From positions 1,426,001 to 1,490,000 of the forward strand of contig NZ_CP053939.1 in NCBI RefSeq assembly GCF_013267835.1: DNA of 64,000 bases, read 5' to 3'. The notes beneath the pieces are model-generated. The model ran no database searches. It was not told the DNA's origin and was given only the letters and a program-made list of their open reading frames with translations. The position numbers were made by a program, and so were the translations under genes. Shown here in pieces: positions 28,888-38,145 of this stretch. Origin of the DNA: Neisseria mucosa (lineage in GTDB: Bacteria > Pseudomonadota > Gammaproteobacteria > Burkholderiales > Neisseriaceae). The stretch's first letter is position 1; the number at the start of each line of letters is the position of its first letter.

Positions 28888-30534
28888 ATGGATTTTAAAA
28901 GACTAATGGCGTTTTTTGCCATTTCAGTAGCAATTTTTGCCGGCTGGGAACATTTCTTCCCCAGCCCCAAACCTAATCCGGCGCAACAAGCCGCGCAACA
29001 GCAAACGGCCGCCGCCCCAGCAAAAGCCGCTGCCGAAGCCGCGCTTGCCCCGGCCTCCCCCATTACCGTTACCACGGACACAGTTAAAGCCGTCATCGAT
29101 GAAAAAAGCGGTGACCTGCGCCAGCTGACCCTCTTGCAATACAAAGCAACCGGCGACGAACACAAACCTTTCGTCCTGTTTAACGATGGCAAAGAATACA
29201 CCTACGTTGCCCAATCCGAGCTTTTGGACGCACAAGGCAACAACGTTCTGAAAGGCATCAGCTTTAGCGCCCCGCAAAAACAATACAGTTTGGAAGGCGA
29301 CAAAGTCGAAGTCCGCCTGAGCGCGCCTGAAACCAACGGCCTGAAAATCGACAAAGTTTATACTTTCACCAAAGGCAGCTACTTGGTTAACGTCCGTTTC
29401 GACATTACCAACAGCAAAGGCCAACCCGTCAACCTGAGCGCAGACTACCGCATCGTCCGCGACCACAGCGAACCCGAAGGCCAAGGCTACTTTACCCGCT
29501 CTTACGTCGGCCCGGTGGTTTACTCCCCTGAAGGCGGCTTCCAAAAAGTCAGCTTCTCTGATTTGGACGACGATGCCAAATCCGGCAAATCCGAAGCCGA
29601 ATACATCCGCAAAACGCCGACCGGCTGGCTCGGCATGATTGAACACCATTTCATGTCCACTTGGATTTTGCAGCCTAAAGACGGCCAAAGCGTTTGCGCC
29701 GCAGGCGACTGCCGTATCGACATCAAACGCCGCAACGACAACCTGTACAGCGCAAGCGTCAGCGTGCCTTTAGCCGCCATCCAAGCCGGCGCGAAAGCCG
29801 AAACCGCCATCAACCTGTATGCCGGTCCGCAAACCACTTCCGTTATCGCCAACATTGCCGACAAACTGCAACTGGCCAAAGACTACGGCAAAGTACACTG
29901 GTTCGCCTCCCCGCTCTTCTGGCTCTTGAACCAACTGCACAACATCATCGGCAACTGGGGCTGGGCAATCATCGTTTTGACCATCATCGTCAAAGCCGTG
30001 CTGTACCCGTTGACCAACGCCTCTTACCGCTCTATGGCAAAAATGCGTGCCGCTGCGCCTAAATTGCAAGCCATCAAAGAAAAATACGGCGATGACCGCA
30101 TGGCACAACAACAAGCCATGATGCAGCTTTACAAAGACGAGAAAATCAATCCGCTGGGCGGCTGTCTGCCTATGCTGTTGCAAATCCCCGTCTTCATTGG
30201 TCTGTACTGGGCATTGTTCGCCTCCGTAGAATTGCGCCAAGCGCCTTGGTTGGGCTGGATTACCGACTTGAGCCGTCCGGATCCTTTCTACATCCTGCCT
30301 TTGATTATGGCGGCAACCATGTTTGCACAAACTTATCTGAATCCGCCGTCAACCGACCCTATGCAGGCGAAAATGATGAAAGTCATGCCTTTGATTTTCT
30401 CCATCATGTTCTTCTTCTTCCCTGCCGGTTTGGTTCTGTACTGGGTAGTCAACAACCTCTTGACCATCGCCCAACAATGGCACATCAACCGCAGCATCGA
30501 AAAACAACGCGCCCAAGGCGAAGTCGTTTCTTGA
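28888..30534 (+). CDS. yidC: Membrane protein insertase YidC
   Basis: Inserts and folds inner-membrane proteins, alone or with SecYEG. The 548-residue protein has one N-terminal helix, an alanine/proline-rich linker, a large periplasmic domain (about 50-340), and the conserved C-terminal helices from WGWAIIVLTIIVKAVLYPL to WVVNNLLTIAQQW. The conserved arginine of the hydrophilic groove is expected in LTNASYRSMAKM, consistent with the family. Last gene of the origin-linked block. Confidence 0.98.
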   Translation: MDFKRLMAFFAISVAIFAGWEHFFPSPKPNPAQQAAQQQTAAAPAKAAAEAALAPASPITVTTDTVKAVIDEKSGDLRQLTLLQYKATGDEHKPFVLFNDGKEYTYVAQSELLDAQGNNVLKGISFSAPQKQYSLEGDKVEVRLSAPETNGLKIDKVYTFTKGSYLVNVRFDITNSKGQPVNLSADYRIVRDHSEPEGQGYFTRSYVGPVVYSPEGGFQKVSFSDLDDDAKSGKSEAEYIRKTPTGWLGMIEHHFMSTWILQPKDGQSVCAAGDCRIDIKRRNDNLYSASVSVPLAAIQAGAKAETAINLYAGPQTTSVIANIADKLQLAKDYGKVHWFASPLFWLLNQLHNIIGNWGWAIIVLTIIVKAVLYPLTNASYRSMAKMRAAAPKLQAIKEKYGDDRMAQQQAMMQLYKDEKINPLGGCLPMLLQIPVFIGLYWALFASVELRQAPWLGWITDLSRPDPFYILPLIMAATMFAQTYLNPPSTDPMQAKMMKVMPLIFSIMFFFFPAGLVLYWVVNNLLTIAQQWHINRSIEKQRAQGEVVS

Positions 30535-30552
30535 TAAAAGCTTAGGCAACAC

Positions 30553-30584
30553 AAAGGCCGTCTGTTGTTCAGACGGCCTTTTTT
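30553..30584. terminator. Terminator after yidC
   Basis: AAAGGCCGTCTG and CAGACGGCCTTT with a 5-base loop and a T run. The left arm lacks the last AA of the uptake core, so only the right arm is a full uptake sequence. Confidence 0.85.
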
Positions 30585-30628
30585 ATTTCCCCAAACAAAT
30601 ACAGTTTGAAATTGAACCCAATCCAGTT

Positions 30629-31339
30629 TTAAGCGGCATGCAACACAAAAATTGTCGGGCGTTTTTTCAAATTCGGCATTTCTTTTCTTTTTCTCCACTG
30701 CGCAATCGTCTGGCTGATGATTTCCTGTGTCGGCAAGGTTAAGTCCGTGGCCACGCATAATCGCGTTTCAGGATGCAGGTTTTCCACCGCATCAGCCAAC
30801 AACGCATCGTTGCGATACGGCGTTTCGATAAACAGCTGCGTTTCATTCTGCTGGCGCGAACGTTGTTCCAAAGCCTTCAAACGCTGAATCCGCTCATTTT
30901 TTTCAGACGGCAAATAACCCTTAAACGCAAAGTTCTGACCATTCGCACCCGAAGCCATCAGCGCCAGCAACAAACTGGACGGCCCGACCAAAGGTCGTAC
31001 TTCAAAACCGTGTTTATGCGCCAACGCCACCAAATTCGCGCCCGGGTCGGCAACAGCCGGGCAACCTGCCTCGCTGACAATACCCATACTGCGCCCTTCT
31101 TGCAAAGGTTTCAGCAATTCCGGCAAAGTCTTCAAATCCGTGTGTTCATTCAGCGTTTGCAGATTCAGCTCGCGGATAGGCGTAGTTACGCCCAAGTATT
31201 TCAAATGCGCGCGCGCTGTTTTCTCCGCTTCCACGACAAAATCCGTCAGCCCGACAATCGCCTGTTGCTCATGCGGCAACAGGCTTGGCGTATCAGGCGC
31301 ACCCAAAGGGGTAGGAATCAAATACAAAATCGGTTTCAT
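30629..31339 (-). CDS. SAM-dependent methyltransferase, tetrapyrrole-methylase/RsmI-like family
   Basis: A 236-residue protein from the ATG at 31339 (MKPILYLIPTPLG). It has the RsmI-type arrangement: a PTPLG loop at the N-terminus, GIVSEAGCPAVADPGANLV near 100, and VGPSSLLLALMASG. RsmI 2'-O-methylates C1402 of 16S rRNA, but this protein is shorter and diverges from RsmI (SEAGCP for SDAGTP), so it is more likely the related paralogue of unknown target. An upstream in-frame ATG at 31378 is encoded by an uptake sequence and rejected. Shares orientation with maf; their ends are 55 bases apart. Confidence 0.8.
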   Translation of the reverse strand: MKPILYLIPTPLGAPDTPSLLPHEQQAIVGLTDFVVEAEKTARAHLKYLGVTTPIRELNLQTLNEHTDLKTLPELLKPLQEGRSMGIVSEAGCPAVADPGANLVALAHKHGFEVRPLVGPSSLLLALMASGANGQNFAFKGYLPSEKNERIQRLKALEQRSRQQNETQLFIETPYRNDALLADAVENLHPETRLCVATDLTLPTQEIISQTIAQWRKRKEMPNLKKRPTIFVLHAA

Positions 31340-31393
31340 TCTTGCAGCTCCAAAAAATCTCAGGCCGTCTGAACACATTCAGACGGCTTCAAA

Positions 31394-32002
31394 CTATAAA
31401 ACTTCCACACCTTCGTTTTTCAAAAAATCAATCAGACGGAAAATCGGAAGACCGATCAAAGCATTCGGGTCCGTACTTTCAATACGCTCCAACAAAGCAG
31501 CGCCCAAACCCTCGCTCTTCGCCGCACCTGCACAATAAACCGCATCCGGCTCGCGTTCCAAATATCGGCTGATTTGTTCCTGCGACAACTGGCGCATGGT
31601 AACCACCGTATGATCGACATGATGCTGAACCTTGCCCGTGGCAGTATTCAAAAGCACGATTGCACTGTAAAATTCAATCCGTTTTCCGCTCAAGTCCGCC
31701 AGCATCTGTTGTGCATTTGCGACGTTCATCGGTTTGCCCAACTGCCGTCCTTCGCACCATGCGACTTGGTCTGCGCCGATAATCAGCGCGGCAGGGAAAG
31801 CTGCCGCCAATGAACGGGCTTTGCCTTTAGCCAAACGCAGCGCCGTCTCGCCCGCATGCTCGCCCGCAATAGGCGTTTCGTCAAAATCAGGCGATGCCGT
31901 CTGAAAATCGATACCCAAACGGCGAAGCTGTCCGCAGCGGAAAACCGAACTCGACCCTAAAACCAAAGGCAGTTTTACTTCCATATTTTTACTTAAAAAC
32001 AT
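31394..32002 (-). CDS. Maf/YceF-type nucleotide pyrophosphatase
   Basis: A house-cleaning hydrolase of non-canonical nucleotides; the YceF subgroup prefers 7-methyl-GTP. The 202 residues contain LGSSSVFRCGQL near the start, SPDFDETP with the metal ligand region, IIGADQVAW for the catalytic aspartate, and AGAAKSEGLGAALLERIESTDPNALIGLP. An alternative start at 31984 (MEVKLPLVLG) would lose six residues and may be the true one. It is divergent from yceD-rpmF, the same neighbourhood as in E. coli, which supports the YceF assignment. Confidence 0.87.
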   Translation of the reverse strand: MFLSKNMEVKLPLVLGSSSVFRCGQLRRLGIDFQTASPDFDETPIAGEHAGETALRLAKGKARSLAAAFPAALIIGADQVAWCEGRQLGKPMNVANAQQMLADLSGKRIEFYSAIVLLNTATGKVQHHVDHTVVTMRQLSQEQISRYLEREPDAVYCAGAAKSEGLGAALLERIESTDPNALIGLPIFRLIDFLKNEGVEVL

Positions 32003-32039
32003 TGACGTTAGACCGCCGAAATTATATCATACTCCGTTT

Positions 32040-32543
32040 ATGTCATACCCTAATTTGATTGACCCAGAAGTTTTCGCCGCCGAAGGGCAGAATCTGCAAG
32101 GCAGCTTCCTGCTCGAAGAATTGGATGAACGAGTCAGTTCGCACGATTATCCGGCCGACAAACAGACGCGCGTGTCGTTTACGCTGCAAGGTGGCCGCGA
32201 CCGGCTGCAACGTCTGTTTCTCGATTTGAACGTCAAAGCCGACATGCCCCTGATTTGCCAGCGTTGCATTACGCCCATGCCGTTTCTACTCGATGAAACC
32301 AGCCGTATCGTCTTGTTTGCCGATGAAGAGAGTTTGGACGAAGCCATGCTTGCCGATGAAGAATTGGAAGGTATGCTGCTCGAAAAAGAGCTAGACGTAC
32401 GAACTCTGGTCGAAGACCAAATCCTGATGTCGCTCCCTTTCTCCCCTCGACACAAAGACTGCGGCAACAATGGGACACTGGAAGAAGTCAATCGGGACAA
32501 ACCAAACCCCTTCGCTGTTTTAGCAGGTTTGAAAAGCAGTTAA
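32040..32543 (+). CDS. yceD: YceD/DUF177 family protein
   Basis: A 167-residue acidic protein paired with rpmF across bacteria and needed for 23S rRNA accumulation in E. coli and plants. The conserved CQRC near residues 78-81 is followed by LFADEESLDEAML, an acidic central stretch, and DQILMSLPFSPRHKDC. It precedes rpmF by 33 bases. The ATG at 32040 is close to the divergent maf start. Confidence 0.9.
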   Translation: MSYPNLIDPEVFAAEGQNLQGSFLLEELDERVSSHDYPADKQTRVSFTLQGGRDRLQRLFLDLNVKADMPLICQRCITPMPFLLDETSRIVLFADEESLDEAMLADEELEGMLLEKELDVRTLVEDQILMSLPFSPRHKDCGNNGTLEEVNRDKPNPFAVLAGLKSS

Positions 32544-32576
32544 TTAGGACACAGTTTATTTATTTAGGAGCTTGAA

Positions 32577-32756
32577 ATGGCCGTTCAACAAAACAAAAAA
32601 TCCCCTTCTAAACGCGGTATGCACCGTTCACACGACGCTCTGACTGCGCCTTCTCTGTCTGTCGACAGCGCAACCGGCGAAGTGCATCGTCCACACCACA
32701 TTTCTCCAAACGGTATGTACCGTGGCCGTAAAGTGGTAAAAGCTAAAGGCGAATAA
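32577..32756 (+). CDS. rpmF: 50S ribosomal protein L32
   Basis: A 59-residue basic protein, starting [20 protein letters not shown] and ending RKVVKAKGE, the standard L32 pattern of proteobacteria. ATG at 32577 is preceded by TTAGGAGC. Cotranscribed with yceD. This form lacks the zinc cysteines of some L32 proteins. Confidence 0.98.
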   Translation: MAVQQNKKSPSKRGMHRSHDALTAPSLSVDSATGEVHRPHHISPNGMYRGRKVVKAKGE

Positions 32757-32772
32757 TCCGTTCGTCTGACTG

Positions 32773-32811
32773 AAAAAGCCAGAATATTGCCATGCAATGA
32801 CTGGCTTTTTT
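32773..32811 (+). terminator. Terminator after rpmF
   Basis: AAAAAGCCAG pairs with CTGGCTTTTT over an 18-base spacer that has its own TTGC/GCAA pairing, followed by T residues. Not based on uptake sequences. Confidence 0.75.
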
Positions 32812-32848
32812 GCATTGCACCCTGTATTTTCCTCTTCGGAAGCACACC

Positions 32849-33373
32849 ATGAAACGTAAAATCTGGTACACCTACGACGACATCCACCGCGTAATCAAAG
32901 GATTGGCGGAAAAAATCCAAAACTCCGGCACCAAATACGATGCCATGATTGCCATTGGCGGCGGCGGTTTTATCCCTGCCCGCATGTTGCGCTGCTTCTT
33001 GGAAATCCCGATTTACGCCGTGACCACAGCCTACTACGACAACGATCACGAAGGTCAAGTGACCGAAGAAGTGAAAAAAGTCCAATGGCTCGATCCCGTT
33101 CCCGATGTACTGAAAGGCAAAAACGTACTGGTTGTTGACGAAGTGGACGACAGCCGCGTTACCATGGAATTCTGCCTGAACGAATTGTTGAAAGAAGATT
33201 TCGGCACCATCGGCGTGGCAGTATTGCATGAAAAAATCAAAGCCAAAGTCGGCAAGATTCCCGAAGGCATCCCTTATTTCAGCGGCATTACCGTGGAAGA
33301 CTGGTGGATTAACTATCCTTGGGACGCGCTGGACATCGACGAACACAATAAATTGGCCGCGCAAAACCGATAA
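32849..33373 (+). CDS. Purine-type phosphoribosyltransferase
   Basis: A 174-residue type I phosphoribosyltransferase. The PRPP-binding motif is VLVVDEVDDSRVT at residues 93-105, and the PPi loop is in AIGGGGFIPARML. The C-terminal WWINYPWDA resembles xanthine/hypoxanthine-guanine enzymes of the archaeal and yeast XPT/HPT group, so salvage of a 6-oxopurine is likely; the base is not certain. The ATG at 32849 is chosen over an upstream in-frame ATG at 32810 because CGGAAG precedes it and the extension overlaps the rpmF terminator. Confidence 0.85.
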   Translation: MKRKIWYTYDDIHRVIKGLAEKIQNSGTKYDAMIAIGGGGFIPARMLRCFLEIPIYAVTTAYYDNDHEGQVTEEVKKVQWLDPVPDVLKGKNVLVVDEVDDSRVTMEFCLNELLKEDFGTIGVAVLHEKIKAKVGKIPEGIPYFSGITVEDWWINYPWDALDIDEHNKLAAQNR

Positions 33374-33493
33374 ATCCGGCATAACCGTCGCAACAAGCCT
33401 TTCCATCTGATTTTCAATCTATCTCTGAAAATCAGATGAGTGTGCTTGTCCGATGGTCCGAGGCCGTCTGAAACACACAAACCGGAGAACAAC

Positions 33494-34564
33494 ATGATTA
33501 CACTGGCCGTAGATGCCATGGGCGGAGATGCAGGCCTTGCGATTACCGTCCCCGGTGCAGTGGATTTCCTAAAACAACAATCCGACGTACACCTGATTAT
33601 GGTCGGCGATGAAGCAGCAGTCCGCCAAGCATTAAGCTCGGCAGGCGCGCCCATGGACCGCATTACCGTCTGCCATGCAGCACAAGTTGTTGAAATGGAT
33701 GAAGCGCCGCAATCCGCGCTGAAAAACAAAAAAGAATCATCCATGCGCATCGCCATCAACCAAGTTAAAGAAGGCAACGCGCAAGCCGCCGTATCGGCAG
33801 GCAATACCGGCGCATTGATGGCGACCGCCCGATTCGTCCTCAAAACCATTCCCGGCATTGAGCGCCCCGCCATCGCCAAATTTCTGCCTTCCGACAGCGA
33901 ACACGTTACCTTAGCTTTGGATTTGGGTGCAAATGTCGATTGCACGCCCGAGCAACTGGTTCAATTTGCCATCATCGGCAGCGAGCTGGTACACGCCCTG
34001 CACCCGGAAAAAGGCAGCCCGCGCGTCGCTCTTTTGAACGTCGGTACTGAAGATATCAAAGGTACGGATGCCGTCAAACAAACCTTTAAACTGTTGAGCA
34101 GCAGCAAACTCAACTTCATCGGCAATATCGAAAGCAACAGCGTTTTGTATGGCGAAGCCGATGTCGTTGTCGCAGACGGATTTGTCGGCAACGTTATGCT
34201 CAAAACCATTGAAGGCGCGGTTAAATTCATGAGCGGTGCCATCCGCCGTGAATTCCAAAGCACCCTGTTCAACAAACTTGCCGCCATTGCCGCCCTGCCC
34301 GCGCTCAAAGGCTTGAAAGGCAAACTTGATCCGCGTAAATTTAACGGCGCCATCCTGCTTGGTTTACGCGGTATCGTGATTAAGAGCCACGGCGGAACCG
34401 ACGAAGTCGGCTTCCGTTATGCTTTGGAGGAAGCCTACCACGAAGCCAAATCCGCCGGCCTCGCCCAAATCGAACAAGGCGTAGCCACCCAGTTGGCCGC
34501 TTTAGAAGCCGCCAAAGCAGAAGCAGAGCAGGAAGAAACCGCCGCTCCGGCCACGGAAGCTTAA
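33494..34564 (+). CDS. plsX: Phosphate acyltransferase PlsX
   Basis: Makes acyl-phosphate from acyl-ACP for phospholipid synthesis; peripheral inner-membrane enzyme. The 356-residue protein starts MITLAVDAMGGDAGLAI and contains AAVSAGNTGALMATA and VADGFVGNVMLKT, all PlsX hallmarks. The C-terminus is an alanine/glutamate-rich tail. The ATG at 33494 follows CGGAGAAC; an upstream in-frame ATG at 33440 reads through an uptake sequence. It begins the plsX-fabH-fabD-fabG group. Confidence 0.96.
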   Translation: MITLAVDAMGGDAGLAITVPGAVDFLKQQSDVHLIMVGDEAAVRQALSSAGAPMDRITVCHAAQVVEMDEAPQSALKNKKESSMRIAINQVKEGNAQAAVSAGNTGALMATARFVLKTIPGIERPAIAKFLPSDSEHVTLALDLGANVDCTPEQLVQFAIIGSELVHALHPEKGSPRVALLNVGTEDIKGTDAVKQTFKLLSSSKLNFIGNIESNSVLYGEADVVVADGFVGNVMLKTIEGAVKFMSGAIRREFQSTLFNKLAAIAALPALKGLKGKLDPRKFNGAILLGLRGIVIKSHGGTDEVGFRYALEEAYHEAKSAGLAQIEQGVATQLAALEAAKAEAEQEETAAPATEA

Positions 34565-34575
34565 GGCTGATATAC

Positions 34576-34618
34576 ACAGGCCGTCTGAAACTTCAAAACG
34601 TTCAGACGGCCTGTTTTT
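34576..34618. terminator. Uptake-sequence terminator after plsX
   Basis: ACAGGCCGTCTGAA (34576-34589) pairs with its inverse at 34601-34614, followed by T residues. It suggests fabH is also transcribed from its own promoter. Confidence 0.75.
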
Positions 34619-34717
34619 ATCTTTGAAACACCAACTTCATGCTTCATATTGGGAATTTCCCCATTTTCGCTTACAATATCCGACTATCCGAATTAACTCT
34701 CTAAAAAGGCCGTTCTC

Positions 34718-35680
34718 ATGCAATATGCCAAAATTTCCGGCACAGGCAGCTATCTTCCTGCCAACCGCGTCAGCAATGACGACCTTGCCAAAAAAGTGGA
34801 CACTTCCGACGAATGGATTACCACGCGTACAGGCATCAAATTCCGCCATATTGCAGACGAGGGCGAAAAAACCAGCGACTTGGCCGCCGAATCAGCACGT
34901 CGCGCCTTGGCAGATGCCCATTTACAGGCTGACGACATCGACCTGATTATCGTTGCCACAGCCACTCCCGATATGCAGTTCCCCTCTACTGCGACCATCG
35001 TTCAGCAAAAATTAGGCATAACCAACGGCTGCCCCGCCTTTGACGTCCAAGCCGTGTGCGCCGGTTTTATGTATGCCATGACCACTGCCAATGCATACAT
35101 CAAAAGCGGCATGGCGAAAAACGCTTTGGTTATCGGCGCGGAAACCTTCAGCCGCATCGTCGATTGGAACGACCGCACCACCTGCGTCCTCTTTGGTGAC
35201 GGCGCAGGCGCGGTTGTCTTAAGCGCATCTGACGAACCGGGCATCATCCACAGCAAACTCAAAGCCGACGGCAACTACCTCAACCTTTTAAACGTCCCCG
35301 GACAAATCGCCAACGGCCAGGTTTGCGGCTCGCCCTACATCAGCATGGACGGCCCCGGCGTATTCAAATTTGCCGTCAAAATGCTGGCAAAAATTGCAGA
35401 TGACGTTATCGAAGAAGCCGGATACACCGCCGATCAAATCGATTGGATTGTGCCGCACCAAGCCAACAAGCGCATTATCGACTCTACCGCCAAACACTTG
35501 GGCTTGAGCATGGACAAAGTAATCTTGACCGTCCAAGACCACGGCAACACTTCCGCAGCCTCCATTCCGTTGGCACTGGATGTCGGCATTAAAAACGGCC
35601 AAATCAAACGCGGACAAAACCTCTTGCTCGAAGGCATCGGCGGCGGTTTTGCCTGGGGTGCGGTTTTGGTGAAATACTAA
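34718..35680 (+). CDS. fabH: Beta-ketoacyl-ACP synthase III
   Basis: Condenses acetyl-CoA with malonyl-ACP to start fatty-acid elongation. The 320-residue protein has the full triad: Cys114 (VCAGFMYA), His247 (PHQANKRI) and Asn277 (HGNTSAAS). It lies between plsX and fabD with a DUF1294 gene inserted before fabD. Confidence 0.97.
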   Translation: MQYAKISGTGSYLPANRVSNDDLAKKVDTSDEWITTRTGIKFRHIADEGEKTSDLAAESARRALADAHLQADDIDLIIVATATPDMQFPSTATIVQQKLGITNGCPAFDVQAVCAGFMYAMTTANAYIKSGMAKNALVIGAETFSRIVDWNDRTTCVLFGDGAGAVVLSASDEPGIIHSKLKADGNYLNLLNVPGQIANGQVCGSPYISMDGPGVFKFAVKMLAKIADDVIEEAGYTADQIDWIVPHQANKRIIDSTAKHLGLSMDKVILTVQDHGNTSAASIPLALDVGIKNGQIKRGQNLLLEGIGGGFAWGAVLVKY

Positions 35681-35731
35681 TGGTTGGACCGTCTGAACAC
35701 CTCTTTCAGACGGCCTATTCTGCTCAAACCC

Positions 35732-36079
35732 ATGAAATCCCTAACGTTTGCACTCTGCATCAGCAGCCTGTTTTTAAGCATAACGGCTGTAATATTGCCC
35801 AAACTGGCAATCGCCTATCTCGCACTGAGTGCATACGTTTTCCTGCTTTACTACCAAGACAAACAGCGCGCACGCAAGCACGACAGGCGCATACCCGAAG
35901 CAAAATTGCACCTGCTCAACCTGCTTGGCGGCTGGCCGGGCGGTTATTGCGGCAGCCTCATATTCCGGCATAAAACCAGCAAACCCGAATTTGTCCGCAC
36001 CTTCCGGCTGAGTGCCGCAACCAATATTGTCGCCACCCTCCTTCTGCTGGCAGACACCCTCAAACATTCAAACCAATAA
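35732..36079 (+). CDS. DUF1294 family membrane protein
   Basis: A 115-residue protein with two N-terminal membrane helices (ALCISSLFLSITAVI and LAIAYLALSAYVFLLYY), then the cytoplasmic motif DKQRARKHDRRIPE, and LLGGWPGGYCGSLIFRHKT, the signature of DUF1294. The family is often fused to a cold-shock domain; here it stands alone. Function unknown. The ATG at 35732 precedes the first helix. It ends 9 bases before fabD, so it is in the same transcript. Confidence 0.82.
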   Translation: MKSLTFALCISSLFLSITAVILPKLAIAYLALSAYVFLLYYQDKQRARKHDRRIPEAKLHLLNLLGGWPGGYCGSLIFRHKTSKPEFVRTFRLSAATNIVATLLLLADTLKHSNQ

Positions 36080-36088
36080 GGAATTACC

Positions 36089-37015
36089 ATGTCTTTCGCA
36101 TTCTTCTTCCCCGGACAAGGCTCACAAAGCCTAGGCATGATGAACGGTTTTGCCGAGCAAACCATCGTTAAAGCCACATTTGAAGAAGCTTCCGCCGTAT
36201 TGGGTCAAGACCTGTGGGCAATGATTAACGGCGAAGATGCCGAATTAATCGGTCAAACCGTCAACACCCAGCCCATCATGCTGGCTGCCGGCATTGCCAC
36301 CTACCGCGCCTACTTGGAAGCCGGCGGAAAAACCCCTTCCGTCGTTGCAGGCCACAGCCTCGGCGAATACACCGCCCTCGTCGCCGCCGGCGCATTGGAT
36401 TTTGCAGACGCAGTCAAACTGGTCCGCCTGCGCGCCGAACTCATGCAATCTGCCGTACCGCAAGGCGTAGGTGCAATGGCCGCTATTTTGGGTTTGGAAG
36501 ACGAACAAGTCAAAGCCATTTGTGCCGAAGCCGCACAAGGCGAAGTCGTTGAAGCCGTCAACTTCAACTCCCCAGGCCAAGTCGTGATTGCCGGCAATAC
36601 CGCCGCAGTCGAACGCGCCATGGCCGCCGCCAAAGAAGCCGGAGCCAAACGCGCCCTACCGCTGCCCGTTTCCGTTCCCTCACATTGCAGCCTCATGAAG
36701 CCCGCAGCGGAAAAACTTGCCGAAGCATTGAAAGACATCACCATCAAACAACCGCAAATCCGCGTCATTCATAACGCCGATGTTGCCTCTTATGATGATG
36801 CCGACAAAATCAAAGATGCCCTAGTACGCCAACTGTACAGCCCGGTGCGCTGGACAGAAACCGTCAACGCGCTTGTTTCCGAAGGCATCACCGAATCCGC
36901 CGAATGCGGCCCCGGCAAAGTCCTCGCAGGCCTCGCCAAACGCATTAACAAAGAAGCCGTATGCAGCGCATTGACCAATGCCGACCAAGTGGCTGCATTT
37001 ATCGAAGCCCACTAA
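36089..37015 (+). CDS. fabD: Malonyl-CoA:ACP transacylase
   Basis: Loads malonyl groups on acyl carrier protein. The 308 residues show FPGQGSQ at 8-14, the nucleophile elbow GHSLGE (Ser90), and catalytic His199 in PSHCSLM. Preceded by TAAGGAATTACC. fabG, usually next to or near fabD, is 3.3 kb away because three sugar-transfer genes intervene. Confidence 0.97.
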   Translation: MSFAFFFPGQGSQSLGMMNGFAEQTIVKATFEEASAVLGQDLWAMINGEDAELIGQTVNTQPIMLAAGIATYRAYLEAGGKTPSVVAGHSLGEYTALVAAGALDFADAVKLVRLRAELMQSAVPQGVGAMAAILGLEDEQVKAICAEAAQGEVVEAVNFNSPGQVVIAGNTAAVERAMAAAKEAGAKRALPLPVSVPSHCSLMKPAAEKLAEALKDITIKQPQIRVIHNADVASYDDADKIKDALVRQLYSPVRWTETVNALVSEGITESAECGPGKVLAGLAKRINKEAVCSALTNADQVAAFIEAH

Positions 37016-37019
37016 AACG

Positions 37020-37061
37020 TTTTCAGACGGCTTTATCCTGTCAGGCAAGGCCGTCTGAAAA
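37020..37061. terminator. Inverted uptake-sequence pair after fabD
   Basis: TTTCAGACGGC (37021-37031) pairs with GCCGTCTGAAA (37050-37060), separating fabD from the glycosyltransferase genes. Confidence 0.6.
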
Positions 37062-37089
37062 ATCAGCTCCACTCCAATCCGAATACATT

Positions 37090-38091
37090 ATGAAAAAAAC
37101 CATTATTCTTGCCGTTCCCTACATGTACGGACTGGATCAATGTATCGAAAAAAATCTGCGTTTTCTTGGTTTTGAGGTCATCAACCTGTGCTATGACGAC
37201 CGGGATTCCTATTACCCGAACTTGGGCAGCAGACTCAAAAACCTCTACCACAAACACATCACCAAAGACGGCAACTATAAAAAATACCTCAAATACAGCC
37301 GCCACCTCGACGACATTCAGCAAAAATTGGCCTCGCTAAACGGTAAAAAAGCCGACTATGCGCTCTGTATCCGCGCCAATATTTACCCCAAAGAAATCAT
37401 CGCCACCATCCGCGAATACAGCAATGTTTGCGTGAATTATCAATGGGATGGCGTAGGTCGTTTCCCAGATATTATTGAATATTTGGATTATTTTGACCAA
37501 TGTTGGGTTTTCGATCCCGACGATATTCAAAAATATCCACAATGCCGTTTCAAAGCCACCACCAATTTTTACTTTGACTTTCCTGTGGCGGAATATGCGC
37601 CTACCAACAAACTCTACTTTTTGGGTGGCTATGAACTCCGACGCGAAGAGCAAACCAAACGCTTTATCCAAGAAACCGAACGCCTCAACCTACCCTTGGA
37701 TTTCCATATCTACTGCAAAGATGACAGGGCCGAAAAAGCCTTCGGACACAACGGCATCCGCTATCTCAACCGCAGCAGCATCCTCAGCTTTGAAGAAAAC
37801 CTCAGCCAAGTGCAAAGTTGCGGCGCAGTCGTCGATTTTGCACAATTCGAACATTACGGCTTATCATTCCGTATCTTTGATGCGTTGCGTTTCGATAAAA
37901 AACTGATTACCACCAACAAACATATCTTGGAGACCGACCTATACCACCCAGACCGCGTGTTCTTATGGGACGGCGGTAGTTTAGACGCATTGCCTGAATT
38001 TTTGGCACGCCCGTATCAGCAACCTGCCCCTGAAATCAAAGCCTATTATTCATTTACACAATGGCTGAACCGCCTACTCGGCATTGATTAA
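37090..38091 (+). CDS. Putative glycosyltransferase-like protein A
   Basis: A 333-residue soluble protein. The N-terminal half has MKKTIILAVPYMYGLDQCIEKNL and YPKEIIATIREY, the C-terminal half LYFLGGYELRREEQ, VDFAQFEHYGLSFRIFDAL and KKLITTNKHILETDLYHPD. The arrangement (two Rossmann-like halves, glutamate-rich EH-GLS-R-fEAL pattern, KKLITTN) resembles GT-B fold transferases of the CgeB/DUF3880 sort. It is a paralogue of the following frameshifted gene. Likely modifies a surface glycan; substrate unknown. The ATG at 37090 is preferred; an in-frame ATG 129 bases earlier lies inside fabD. Confidence 0.7.
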   Translation: MKKTIILAVPYMYGLDQCIEKNLRFLGFEVINLCYDDRDSYYPNLGSRLKNLYHKHITKDGNYKKYLKYSRHLDDIQQKLASLNGKKADYALCIRANIYPKEIIATIREYSNVCVNYQWDGVGRFPDIIEYLDYFDQCWVFDPDDIQKYPQCRFKATTNFYFDFPVAEYAPTNKLYFLGGYELRREEQTKRFIQETERLNLPLDFHIYCKDDRAEKAFGHNGIRYLNRSSILSFEENLSQVQSCGAVVDFAQFEHYGLSFRIFDALRFDKKLITTNKHILETDLYHPDRVFLWDGGSLDALPEFLARPYQQPAPEIKAYYSFTQWLNRLLGID

Positions 38092-38145
38092 CCCTATGCC
38101 GATAGCAAATATCCCTATCTGACAAAATATTATATTGAATACATT

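Noticed and set aside
36961..37089. Upstream extension of glycosyltransferase-like gene A
   Set aside because: Lies inside fabD and the following uptake-sequence pair in another frame; no conserved residues.
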